Assembly (NCBI GenBank): GCA_030144965.1
Contig: JAMPUU010000018.1
Coordinates: 62,001 to 126,000 of the forward strand
Reading direction: 5' to 3'
Length of the DNA: 64,000 bases
Origin: Nitrospira sp. BO4
GTDB lineage: Bacteria; Nitrospirota; Nitrospiria; Nitrospirales; Nitrospiraceae
Both the position numbers and the translations under genes were made by a program. The notes under the pieces are model-generated. The model was not told the origin of the DNA. It did no database searches and saw nothing but the letters and a program-made list of their open reading frames with translations. Shown here one piece after another: positions 28,129 through 36,919 of this stretch. Numbering within the stretch: the first letter of the stretch is position 1; each line of letters begins with the position of its first letter.

Positions 28129-28797
28129 ATGCGCAAAACCTCTCTTTCGGTGATTTTCCGACAGCTTTACTTTATTCTCTCCTCGATGAAGACCACCGGC
28201 ACTAAAGATCAGTCCGGAAAGGCCACTGCGAGTCTCGTCACTGTGGTTGGATTGATCCTCGTCTGGACGATCGTATGGGCGAATTTGCCCTCGAAGGAGG
28301 AGCTCTTGTCGGCGCAACCGGCGCCAGCTCGAGTCGAAGCGGCGCGCGTGCCGGAACTCGATTTGACGATCCCCGGCATACCTGCTCAACCCAGCGAAAG
28401 TGCGGCGGGAAACGAAGGGTCAGGGTCCGTGAGGACTCTCGGCGGATTGTCCGTTCCACTCGACGGACGTGCCAGGCAAATCGCGGAAGTGAAGTGCGAG
28501 GCCGAGGTCCAGCAGTACTGTCCCGATTCTCTTTCTGGAGAAGACCGACGACGGTGCGTGATGCAACGCCTCAAACGATTAGATGCTCCCTGTCAACAGA
28601 TCGTGCGGCAGAAGCTGGTGCGCTGGAAAGAAGCCGATGGCTATAAGCTGGCGTGCGCCGAAGACGTGAAGCGGGTCTGCCGAGACGTACAGCCCGGTGA
28701 TGGCCGTATCTTGCAATGTCTGCAGGAGCACGAACAGGATCTCTCAGAGGGCTGCTACCAAAGTCTGCCGAAAGGGCGGCTCAACCTGCGAAATTAA
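28129..28797 (+). CDS. Membrane-anchored protein with Cys-rich (GLG1-type) repeats
   Basis: The 222-aa product has one hydrophobic segment (TVVGLILVWTIVWANL) near residues 38-53, a low-complexity linker, then two Cys-rich repeats of about 45 residues: KCEAEVQQYC...RRCVMQRL...APC and LACAEDVKRVC...GRILQCLQEHEQDLSEGC. The spacing CxxxxxxxC-(~18)-C-(~10)-C matches the Cys-rich repeat first described in Golgi protein GLG1, which also occurs in bacterial periplasmic proteins. I chose the ATG at 28129 (GGAG upstream). Function unknown. Confidence 0.7.
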   Translation: MRKTSLSVIFRQLYFILSSMKTTGTKDQSGKATASLVTVVGLILVWTIVWANLPSKEELLSAQPAPARVEAARVPELDLTIPGIPAQPSESAAGNEGSGSVRTLGGLSVPLDGRARQIAEVKCEAEVQQYCPDSLSGEDRRRCVMQRLKRLDAPCQQIVRQKLVRWKEADGYKLACAEDVKRVCRDVQPGDGRILQCLQEHEQDLSEGCYQSLPKGRLNLRN

Positions 28798-28851
28798 GTT
28801 CCCACCGCATCGCTCCGGGCCATCCAGGAAGACACACACCATTAGCCTTTG

Positions 28852-30258
28852 TTAGGCGGCAAGCCCTTCGACACAGGAACGGAGTTCCGTCGCGAACTCA
28901 CCGGCGCGACGATAGCGTTGGACAGGATCCTTGTGGAGCGCTCGATCCAGGACTGTTTTGACGATGGGAGGCACGTCGGGTCTGATTGCAGCCAAACTGG
29001 GATGGGGATTGTGCGCGATTGCGAACAGCAGGGCCGAAACGTTGTCGGCGATGAACGGTGGACGACCGGTTAGGAGTTCGAACATGACGACGGCGAGGGA
29101 GAAAATATCGGATCGACCATCCACCTTTTTGCCGGCGATCTGCTCCGGAGACATGTAGGTGGGAGTTCCCATCACGATATTCGTCTGAGTTTTTGACGAC
29201 GTCGCCATCTTGGCGATGCCGAAGTCCATGACTTTGACAACCTCATCGTTGGTCACCATGATGTTCGCCGGTTTGATATCACGATGGACGACTCCTTGCT
29301 GGTGGGCATAGTCCATCGCTTCGGCGACGATGGCCAGTGTCGAGATCACTTTTTCGAAGGGCAGGAGATTGGGCTTTCGCGACCATTCTTTGAGCGTCGT
29401 GCCCTGAAGCAATTCCATGGCGATGTAGCCGAGGTCATCTTCTTCACCCGCGTCGAAAATCGTGACGATGTTCGGGTGGGACAATCGCCCGGTGGATTCG
29501 GCCTCTCGAAAGAACCGCGCTTTCGACTCTTGCAATGTGTCGGCATCGTCGATCGCGTCGAGCTGCATCGTCTTGATGGCGACGAACCGCTGGATCGTCG
29601 GGTCTTTCCCGAGATACACTACACCCATCGCGCCACGTCCCAGTTCCTTCAACACCTTATACCGACCCAGTGTACTGGGTGGGCTATTCTTTGCGGCGGT
29701 CGTCCCGGTTGTGGCCTCTGTCTCCTCTTCTTCTTCCTCTTCATGGTCCGGATGGATTTCGTCGGTCTCGTCAGTCGACGGCGTGGCCTCCTTGCGACGA
29801 GGAGACGGGACGGGCTTGGAAAAAAACCGGTGCAGTGCGTCAAGATTCAAAAGCCATGCAGCGGTGATCCAGAGGCCCGTCAGCGTCAGCCCAGCGGTAT
29901 ACGCGAGGGTATAGCGTGCAGGGCCGAAATGGTCGATCAAAGAAAGTCCGACCACGCGAAGGGTTCTATCCGTCGCAATTACGATGAACAGAGTCGTGAC
30001 TGGAAGGACCAGTTGCCTGAGGAACGAAGACCCTCGCCCGTTATCGGGCATCTGCCGAAATGCGCGGATCGAGAGTATACAGAGGATGGCCAGGCCGGTT
30101 TCTTCCACCACGAGGCGGATCATTTGGGAACCGTTCAGGCCGAACAGCGTGAGCGGAAACGATTGCGCCGCCGGTAGTTTGCTCAAGAGGGGACCGGCAA
30201 ACAGCGCCACGAGCGCGACGAGAAGATATTGAAAGACCCAACTTGAAGCGTTGATCAT
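28852..30258 (-). CDS. Membrane Ser/Thr protein kinase (PknB-like)
   Basis: A 468-aa protein with four predicted membrane helices in the first 150 residues, an acidic EEEEEEE-type linker and a complete Hanks-type kinase domain in the C-terminal half. Seen motifs: GRGAMGVVYLGKD (Gly-rich loop), VAIK (Lys), HRDIKPANIM (catalytic loop), DFG and the APE-like SPEQ. Most bacterial kinases of this type carry their helix after the kinase, so an N-terminal multispan module is less usual. The start at 30258 places the first helix at once; a TTG at 30312 would add 18 residues. Confidence 0.88.
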   Translation of the reverse strand: MINASSWVFQYLLVALVALFAGPLLSKLPAAQSFPLTLFGLNGSQMIRLVVEETGLAILCILSIRAFRQMPDNGRGSSFLRQLVLPVTTLFIVIATDRTLRVVGLSLIDHFGPARYTLAYTAGLTLTGLWITAAWLLNLDALHRFFSKPVPSPRRKEATPSTDETDEIHPDHEEEEEEETEATTGTTAAKNSPPSTLGRYKVLKELGRGAMGVVYLGKDPTIQRFVAIKTMQLDAIDDADTLQESKARFFREAESTGRLSHPNIVTIFDAGEEDDLGYIAMELLQGTTLKEWSRKPNLLPFEKVISTLAIVAEAMDYAHQQGVVHRDIKPANIMVTNDEVVKVMDFGIAKMATSSKTQTNIVMGTPTYMSPEQIAGKKVDGRSDIFSLAVVMFELLTGRPPFIADNVSALLFAIAHNPHPSLAAIRPDVPPIVKTVLDRALHKDPVQRYRRAGEFATELRSCVEGLAA

Positions 30259-30342
30259 GAGCGAAAAGATCTGAGGACTAGCAAAGTCTAGCGGATACCG
30301 AAGCAGAGTCAATGGATTGGAGGAAATACGCGCAGGGATATC

Positions 30343-31191
30343 TTAGAGTTGCGCGGCGGCTTCCTTCATCTTGGGAAGCAACGAGGTGGGAATGTGCAGT
30401 GCGCCTTTGCCGATGCCGACCTCGATGTCGGGTTTCGTGAGGCCGTGAAAGTCGCTTCCGCCGGTGACCAACAGACCGAGTTGTTTTGCAAGGCTAAGGT
30501 ACTCGCGTGTTTGCCGCGCGGCGTGCGTACTATAATACACTTCCACACCATCGAGCCCATCGGCTTTGAGCTGTCGAACCAGATCGGCCAGCGACCGATC
30601 CGCAGGCTTGACCCACGTCGGATGGGCCAGGACGGCGAGTCCTCGCGCGGCTTTGATCCATTGAATGGCTTCGGCGGGACTCGGGAGGTCGCGAGGAACG
30701 TAGGCGGATTTTCCTTCGGCGAGAAAGCGATCGAAGGCTTCTTTCGCTGACGAGACAACTCCCTTGTCCATGAGGACCCGGGCAATGTGTGGTCTGCCGA
30801 CTGAATCACTGCCGGCAACGGCGCGGACTTCGTCGTACGTCATCTCGATCCCGAGGGCCTGCAGCCGTTCAATGATTTTCGGATTGCGGCGGTGGCGACT
30901 GTCTCTCATGCTCTTGAATCGCTGATTCAAGTCGGCGTCCTGCCAATCGAGGAAGTATCCAAGAATATGCAACTCGGAGTTGGCGATGATCGAGCTGATC
31001 TCGACTCCAGGGATCACCTCGATTCCACACTGCTGTCCGGCCGCGATGGCTTCGGCGACCCCTGTTGTAATGTCATGATCGGTGATCGCCAACGCGCTCA
31101 CCCCCGCTTTGTGCGCCAGGTCGATCACTTCGGCGGGTGTGCAGCTTCCGTCAGAGTGGGTCGTATGGAGATGAAGGTCCAAGCGGCTCAT
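30343..31191 (-). CDS. PHP-domain phosphoesterase (RNase AM/YciV-like)
   Basis: A 282-aa metal-dependent phosphoesterase of the PHP family related to RNase AM (YciV/TrpH), which releases mononucleotides from 5' ends of RNA or hydrolyses 3',5'-nucleotide bisphosphates. Metal ligands are seen in DLHLHTTHSDGS, ITDHD, GVEIS, HPTW and GGSDFHG. The length fits the family. Its ATG overlaps the stop of the FolB-fusion gene (ATGA), so the pair is translationally coupled. The kinase gene follows after about 85 bases. Confidence 0.88.
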   Translation of the reverse strand: MSRLDLHLHTTHSDGSCTPAEVIDLAHKAGVSALAITDHDITTGVAEAIAAGQQCGIEVIPGVEISSIIANSELHILGYFLDWQDADLNQRFKSMRDSRHRRNPKIIERLQALGIEMTYDEVRAVAGSDSVGRPHIARVLMDKGVVSSAKEAFDRFLAEGKSAYVPRDLPSPAEAIQWIKAARGLAVLAHPTWVKPADRSLADLVRQLKADGLDGVEVYYSTHAARQTREYLSLAKQLGLLVTGGSDFHGLTKPDIEVGIGKGALHIPTSLLPKMKEAAAQL

Positions 31192-32129
31192 GGTGAGGAC
31201 CTCGCAAGAAAGGGTTTCAGCCCCACGAGCTGCGCGGTGTGAACCGATTCCGAGCCGTGATGTCCTTCGTGCAGCCCTTCATCATAATGAAGCACGCGGA
31301 GGCTCGCTGTGAGGTCCAAGAGTTCACCGTGGTTGAGGCAAAACTCTTGGCGCCTTGGATGTCGATACTGGAGGTGGTTGTCGATGGTAAAGGTTTCGTA
31401 GAACAACATGCCGCCGGGCTTGAGCGCCTCGATCAGGTGGGGGAAGAGCGGTCGGTTCAGATAAAAGAATACGAGAATAGCGTCGTACGTTTCATGTCCA
31501 AGATTCGGCTTGTACGGGGGCGGTTGCTCCAGGTCGAGCGCTCGTGTCGTAACCCCGGTGAGGTTCCGTGCTCGTGCGCTGGACGAAAGTTGCGCGATGG
31601 CGTCCTCATCGCGATCGACGGTGTCGACCTGATAGCCCAACGACGCGAGAAAGAGCGCGTGGCGTCCGTTTCCAGCCGCGACGTCGAGGACCTTCCCTTT
31701 GGGAAGACGGTGGAGCTGTTGGATAAGAAACCGTGCCGGCGGTGGATCCGTTCGGAGAAGTTGTTGCGCGAGCCTGCTGCGTTCCACAGTGATCCCGACG
31801 GATCTGGTGACGTGGGAGATCGGTGGATGAAGCTTCCGCAGCCATAGCTTGATGCGATCAACGGGAAATTCGTCGAAGAGGGCCGACAAGAATCGTTCAG
31901 CCATCGATTCCAGCAGCCGAGAATCATGACCGACTCCAAGTTCAACCACGCGCTGAGCCACTTTCGCGTAGTCGATCGTGTGCAGCAGGTCGTCGGACCG
32001 CCCCGCATCCTCTAGCTGACAACTCAACTCCAGATCGACCGCAAGTGGCTGAGTCCGAGCCCGCTCTTCCGGCGTCACGCCACAGCGGCCGCGGAACTCC
32101 AACTGCTCGATGACGATCTGCCCGCCCAT
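31188..32129 (-). CDS. Dihydroneopterin aldolase fused to a SAM-dependent methyltransferase
   Basis: One 313-aa frame joins two domains. Residues 1-117 are FolB-like: EQLEFRGRCGVTPEERA, the TIDYAKVAQRVVELG helix, a Lys in the RIKLWLRKLHPP strand and the GITVER end match the family. Residues about 120-313 form a class I methyltransferase of the TehB-like group with motif I VLDVAAGNGRHALFLA and YDAILVFFYLNRPLF. FolB makes 6-hydroxymethyl-dihydropterin for folate; the methyltransferase substrate is unknown. There is no stop or frame change at the junction, so the fusion is in the sequence as given. Confidence 0.85.
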   Translation of the reverse strand: MGGQIVIEQLEFRGRCGVTPEERARTQPLAVDLELSCQLEDAGRSDDLLHTIDYAKVAQRVVELGVGHDSRLLESMAERFLSALFDEFPVDRIKLWLRKLHPPISHVTRSVGITVERSRLAQQLLRTDPPPARFLIQQLHRLPKGKVLDVAAGNGRHALFLASLGYQVDTVDRDEDAIAQLSSSARARNLTGVTTRALDLEQPPPYKPNLGHETYDAILVFFYLNRPLFPHLIEALKPGGMLFYETFTIDNHLQYRHPRRQEFCLNHGELLDLTASLRVLHYDEGLHEGHHGSESVHTAQLVGLKPFLARSSP

Positions 32130-32230
32130 GCCGGCATTGTCGAGGATCGTCTTTCAGCGTGTCAAGCAAGGGCGGCACAAGAACGGCGCAAGAGAACCAG
32201 GAGAGGAGAGAGTCCCGTTACATACGACGA

Positions 32231-33781
32231 CTAGACGAAGTAGCGGCTGGTGTCGAATTTGTACTCGGTGTTGTCGACCAACCGAATAATGCTGTGCCCA
32301 TATTCGCCGGTATCGTTTTTTTCCGTCAAGTCCAACTCCGGTCCGTCGTCGATGGGATTGCCCTGGGCATCGGTGATGATTTTGACGATGGGGCGTTCAC
32401 CGTCAGCTTTGTCGGCGGCAGGTTTGAGCACGACGGCGAATTCGTCTGAATCGAGGACGACCAAGCTTCCGATGGGGATAATGCCGACACAGTTCACGAA
32501 GAGTTTCAGAAGTATTGGGTCAAAGGATTGGCCGCTTTTGCTGAACATGAATTTCAAGACCTTCGACGGCGACATAGGTTCGCGCCGGTAGACTCGTGAT
32601 GAGGTCATGGCGTCATAACAGTCCGCTATCGTGACGATGCGGCTCGGCAAGCTTTGCTTCCACGGCACAGCAAGTTTGGGGTATCCGGAGAGGTCATAGT
32701 TCATGTGATGCTCGAAGGAAGCTGAGGCCATTCGGGTTGGGACATTCCCGATATTCCGCAGCTCGATGAGGGTCAGCACTCCCTCTACGGGATGGCTTCG
32801 CATGATCTCCCACTCGTCTGTGGTGAATTCGCCGGGCTTATTCAGGATATCCAAGGAGATCGCACATTTCCCCACGTCGTGAAAGAGAGCCCCCAACCCC
32901 AGATCGGCAAGGTCGACCTTGGAGTAGCCGGCACGATTACCGAGAGCCATGGAGAGCAGCGCGACGTTGACGGAGTGATTATGAGTGTATTGATCGTGAC
33001 AGCGGAGTGTTGTGAGACCGAGCAAGACAGGCTCATCGTGCATCATCAGGTCGATGATATTCTGAATGGCACGTTTGGCGAGCTTAAAACTCAGGGTCTT
33101 GCCGTCGCGGGCGGACTGTGTCAGGTTGCCGACGGCGTCGGTTGCTTTCCCATACGCGGCTTTCGACTGCGATTTGTGCTTGACCTTTGCATCCCCGTCT
33201 CCGGCAGGATCTTCTCTGAACGTGAGTTGACGAGGATCGTTGATTTCAATGCCGGTGACGGCCAGGTTCTTCAATTCCTGTCTGAAGTCCTCGATCGACT
33301 TGGAGGCCGGGTCAAGACTGACGAACAGATGGGCGAACTCTCGAAGGTCTTTGGAGGAAACGGACGAAGAAAAAGTCAAGCCGCCGATGCCCCACTTCCT
33401 CAGAGCGTCAATCACGCTTGAGACCACCAGCATTTGCTGCGAGGTCACTTTCAGATGGTGCTCTCCCAAGAAGAGGAAATCATCCTGGACCCATAAACCG
33501 ACCGGTCGGTCATGAGCGAGCGTTTCGATGAGCGTCAACATCGTTTCGACGGGCTTGTCGAGCGCGGCATTGGCGCGACCATGAATCCTCGACGTCTTGA
33601 TCAAGGTGTTCAGCTGCGTAATCAGCTGGAATCCGAGCATCGCCAGCTGTTGGTCGAGGATATCGCCGGCTTCCGAACCCTGGCCGATCTTTTGTGACAA
33701 AGATTTTTCGTGGGTCAGGATCGGCTGGGTCGTGTCCTCGCTTGGCTGGCTCCGGGGAATCTTGGACTTGAGTTCATTCAC
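32231..33781 (-). CDS. HD-GYP-domain protein (putative c-di-GMP phosphodiesterase)
   Basis: The 516-aa protein has an HD-GYP domain in about residues 230-420, with HNHSVN, the HD pair in ALFHDVGKC, EHHMNYDLSGYPKL for the GYP loop and ADCYDAMTSSRVYR. Such domains hydrolyse cyclic di-GMP, or act as degenerate regulators when the GYP loop changes. Here it is LSGYP and close to consensus. The N-terminal 230 residues are an unassigned helical domain. It starts 12 bases after the HEAT-repeat gene stop and was probably cotranscribed. Confidence 0.87.
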   Translation of the reverse strand: MNELKSKIPRSQPSEDTTQPILTHEKSLSQKIGQGSEAGDILDQQLAMLGFQLITQLNTLIKTSRIHGRANAALDKPVETMLTLIETLAHDRPVGLWVQDDFLFLGEHHLKVTSQQMLVVSSVIDALRKWGIGGLTFSSSVSSKDLREFAHLFVSLDPASKSIEDFRQELKNLAVTGIEINDPRQLTFREDPAGDGDAKVKHKSQSKAAYGKATDAVGNLTQSARDGKTLSFKLAKRAIQNIIDLMMHDEPVLLGLTTLRCHDQYTHNHSVNVALLSMALGNRAGYSKVDLADLGLGALFHDVGKCAISLDILNKPGEFTTDEWEIMRSHPVEGVLTLIELRNIGNVPTRMASASFEHHMNYDLSGYPKLAVPWKQSLPSRIVTIADCYDAMTSSRVYRREPMSPSKVLKFMFSKSGQSFDPILLKLFVNCVGIIPIGSLVVLDSDEFAVVLKPAADKADGERPIVKIITDAQGNPIDDGPELDLTEKNDTGEYGHSIIRLVDNTEYKFDTSRYFV

Positions 33782-33793
33782 GGGTCCATACTC

Positions 33794-35593
33794 CTATTGC
33801 GGCGAACCGGTGGAAGGATTTCCCCGTTGCTGCCGCTGAGCGTGCGACAATGCTGTGACACAGGCCTGACGAACCGTAGCGCTTCCCTTTTTGGCGCCGA
33901 GTGTGAGGGACGCGATGGCCGCGGGTGTGGCGAGTTTCCCGAGTGTTTCGGCGCCCATGACCGCCAATTCTTCTTTTTTTCTCCGATTCGTCCATGCCCA
34001 TTCGGTCATCAAGCCTTCCCAATAGGGGATCGCCTCGTCGCCACACGTCGCGCGGATAGCCTGGAAAATCGCTCGACGCTCACTCGGAGGGAGATCCAGG
34101 AACTCTTCCCCCGACACAAGCGAGGTCCAGTGGTCGAATGACACCTTATATTGTCCAGACATGAGCAGTTTCACCGCGGCGATCCGCACATTTTCATCCG
34201 CGTCTCCCATGCAGGAAATGAGTTTCGAGCCGTTGCCGTTCGGCCGAAAGAGGCCGATCGCCCGTACGACTTCCCGGCGGACCCGTGCGTCAGGATGCCG
34301 TATCAGTTTCTCAATGGCATCGATGAACTTTGGATTATTCCACTTGAGGAGGATCGACAGAAGGTTTCGAACATACGTCGGCCGGCGGTCCGACAGACTT
34401 CTCAGCAGCGGTTCAGGCTGATCTTTCGCTAACACCAAGAGCGCCTCCGATACGATGGTTTGATGTATGGGCGACTCCAGATTTGCCAGCAGGTTGCACA
34501 GAGCGGGTACGGCGTCGTGCTTCATCAACAGCAAAATCGTCGACAGTCCCTCGGTGCCGGCGTTGGGTGTTCCATTGAGGTAGCCTTCGATCGCTTTGAT
34601 TCGCTCTGCCCGGCCGAGTCCATTGAAGACGGAGGCTAATTGTTGCTTTTGTTCCTCAGCGAGGTCAGGACGCACGGCGTCCGATTCATGAAGCAGGCCC
34701 AACACCTTCTCCAACACCGTCCATTTGCCTTCACGCAGGAGGGTTTCGACGATATTTCCCCACAGACCAAAAAGTTTTGTGAGTAACGCCGGTGACTTCT
34801 CGGACGCAAGGATTGCCGTCAGCGTATCCAAGATGTACGTGAGAGTATCTTGTTTATTCTCTGCTTCGATCTCATTTCTCAGCGTTGCGAGTTCTTCTTC
34901 CGTGACTTCATAGCCCGCCAGCCCTGATTGAAATCGGCTTTTGGAGTTTCCCGTCCCTCCGCTGTTGGAATCGGTTTCCCCTCCGGACCGCTTTTTTCTG
35001 GCTAGCTCCCGGTCCAGCAAGTCTCGGAGCGTCGAATCCGAGGAACTCATACTTCCATCAAGACGGAGGAATCCGTCGTTGCTTGCAGACGCTTTTGAGA
35101 GTTCTTCTGCGGTCGCGATCGTGATGGTCGAAAGATTTCGAGACCAGAGCCGGGTGACGATATCGTCGTCATCCTCGTTGGAGTCGGTCCCACTCCATAA
35201 GGACGCGAGGAAGAAGGACAGATCCTCCTCCGTCAGGCCTTGATACAGAACCAATTCTCGAATGCCGTCGGCATACAGTTTGAAGGCGATGCTCTCGCTT
35301 CCACTATCCTTCTCTGCCTGATAGACGACAGAGTCCTTACACAGCAGTTCGGAACGTTGAATGAGAAAAGCCAGTTTGGAATACGTGGAGAGGTGAGTGG
35401 TCAATTCGGCAAACAGTTGCTGGGAAAATTTCTGCGCCACGGGATTCGTTGAGCCATAGGTCCGATTGGATTTGGCCGTTTTGTCCAACAGTTTCAAGAC
35501 GCGTTTGATGGAGGCGATTTCCGGGTCTTCCGCTGCTCGTGCGGCTACTGCGGCAGCCATCATCTCTTGTGCGGTCTTCAGACCCGTGGTCAT
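33794..35593 (-). CDS. HEAT-repeat-like protein, 599 aa
   Basis: A large soluble protein of mostly helices. Its C-terminal third contains HEAT-like repeats (RHPDARVRREVVRAIGLF and ENVRIAAVKLLMSG), which usually bind proteins. The N-terminus resembles that of the HD-GYP neighbour in layout: a helical region reading KLLDKTAKSNRTYGSTN versus LNTLIKTSRIHGRAN, followed by a strand-rich segment. This suggests that the two genes share a common N-terminal module, perhaps by duplication. Role in c-di-GMP signalling is inferred from pairing alone. Confidence 0.75.
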   Translation of the reverse strand: MTTGLKTAQEMMAAAVAARAAEDPEIASIKRVLKLLDKTAKSNRTYGSTNPVAQKFSQQLFAELTTHLSTYSKLAFLIQRSELLCKDSVVYQAEKDSGSESIAFKLYADGIRELVLYQGLTEEDLSFFLASLWSGTDSNEDDDDIVTRLWSRNLSTITIATAEELSKASASNDGFLRLDGSMSSSDSTLRDLLDRELARKKRSGGETDSNSGGTGNSKSRFQSGLAGYEVTEEELATLRNEIEAENKQDTLTYILDTLTAILASEKSPALLTKLFGLWGNIVETLLREGKWTVLEKVLGLLHESDAVRPDLAEEQKQQLASVFNGLGRAERIKAIEGYLNGTPNAGTEGLSTILLLMKHDAVPALCNLLANLESPIHQTIVSEALLVLAKDQPEPLLRSLSDRRPTYVRNLLSILLKWNNPKFIDAIEKLIRHPDARVRREVVRAIGLFRPNGNGSKLISCMGDADENVRIAAVKLLMSGQYKVSFDHWTSLVSGEEFLDLPPSERRAIFQAIRATCGDEAIPYWEGLMTEWAWTNRRKKEELAVMGAETLGKLATPAAIASLTLGAKKGSATVRQACVTALSHAQRQQRGNPSTGSPQ

Positions 35594-35769
35594 ACGTAAG
35601 AATTACCGGCAGTTCGAATATTCGTCAAGAAAATCGCTATTCCTCACGGTCATTCCTCGAAGAAGGATCATCTGCGCCGGCGCCTTGTGTGTTGTGAGAA
35701 GCATCAGTAGAATCGATCCTGGATAGGGCGCGACGCGCAAATCTTTTCCACCGAAGTCTTCTCTCACCT

Positions 35770-36408
35770 ATGATCCGATCTACGCTGGTGATCTGTTTCG
35801 GCGACAGTTTGACGGCTGGGTTTCAATCCCCCACCAGGGAGAATCCGACCGGGCGGGAGACTCCGTACGGCGAGTTTCTGCAATCGTTGTTGGATGGTGG
35901 CGCACACGTTCGCACCAGTGGAATCTGCGGTGAATTGACGGGCGAAATGGTCATGCGGTTCCGGCGGGATGTCCTCGATCATCGGCCCGGCTACGTTCCC
36001 ATTCTTGGAGGAACGAACGACCTTGGATGGAATGCGGTTCCGCCCCACATCATGCGCAATTTGGTCAAGATGTATGAACAGGTGCTCGCGATGGGAGGTG
36101 TGCCCATTCCGGTGACAGTCCCTTCGATTCGCGTCGAAGATACTTCGGAGAGTCAAGCCGGGCACGAGTGGGTGGCCGAGCATCTCACCCATCGCCGTCA
36201 CCTCAACACGCTCATCCGGGAATATGCCGACTCCAAAGGCATCGCCATGGTCGACCTGTTCACGCTTACCGCTGATCCAAAAAGCGGGCAGCTGGCTTCG
36301 ATCTATTCGAACGACGGCATTCATCTGACCACGGCCGGATACCGATTATTTGCGGAGCACATGGCTCACATTCTGAAACCCTTGTTGGCACAGGCCGGAT
36401 CGTCGTGA
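35770..36408 (+). CDS. SGNH/GDSL-family hydrolase
   Basis: A 212-aa esterase/lipase-like enzyme. Block I is CFGDSLTAGF (Ser nucleophile), the Gly in SGICGE gives block II, GGTNDLG gives block III (Asn) and SNDGIHLTTAGY gives block V with the Asp and His. It is of the TesA/arylesterase class. There is no signal peptide, so it is cytoplasmic. It overlaps the following thioredoxin-like gene by four bases (GTGA). Confidence 0.88.
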   Translation: MIRSTLVICFGDSLTAGFQSPTRENPTGRETPYGEFLQSLLDGGAHVRTSGICGELTGEMVMRFRRDVLDHRPGYVPILGGTNDLGWNAVPPHIMRNLVKMYEQVLAMGGVPIPVTVPSIRVEDTSESQAGHEWVAEHLTHRRHLNTLIREYADSKGIAMVDLFTLTADPKSGQLASIYSNDGIHLTTAGYRLFAEHMAHILKPLLAQAGSS

Positions 36409-36719
36409 GTGGTTCCCTGCAAGCCATCACCGATCGAGAGTTCGATCAGGTCGTTGAGGCGAGTGCAGTCCCCGTGTTGGTGGAATTTTGGAAGCCAGGC
36501 TGCAGCCATTGCCGTGCTCTTATGACGGAGCTCGAACTGTTGCAAGACGATATGGGATCGAAACTCGTCATCCTCACCATGAATGTGGAGGAGAATCACC
36601 AGATCCCCGCAGAATTGGAAATCTCATCGCTCCCCGCGCTGGCGCTATATGACCAAGGACAATTCGTAAGATTTATTGGAGGACTAGGGAAGAAGGATGA
36701 GATCGTGAAACAGGTCTAG
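36405..36719 (+). CDS. Thioredoxin-like protein
   Basis: A 104-aa thioredoxin fold with the active motif written CSHC in FWKPGCSHCRALMTEL, and the cis-Pro loop in ISSLPALALY. CSHC instead of CGPC suggests a different redox potential. The GTG start overlaps the stop of the esterase gene and implies coupling. The reaction and partner are unknown; a cytoplasmic disulfide reductase is most likely. Confidence 0.85.
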   Translation: MSGSLQAITDREFDQVVEASAVPVLVEFWKPGCSHCRALMTELELLQDDMGSKLVILTMNVEENHQIPAELEISSLPALALYDQGQFVRFIGGLGKKDEIVKQV

Positions 36720-36919
36720 TTAGCAGTCGGCTGGTGACGATTGCGCATACGGACAGAGGTGGTTGAATTCTGTCATCGGGACCTGCCAATCGGAGCAAGC
36801 CATACCCCTTCATTCTTGAATTTTCCACTATAACTCAATGCGCAGTCATCTCGTGACGAGGTGTCGCCAGGCTTGAATCCAAATGCACAAGTGGAAGTCC
36901 TATCCTACGGAATCTCCCT

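Noticed and set aside
29284-30177. 297-residue plus-strand frame opposite the Ser/Thr kinase
   Set aside because: It is the antisense of a clear kinase gene.
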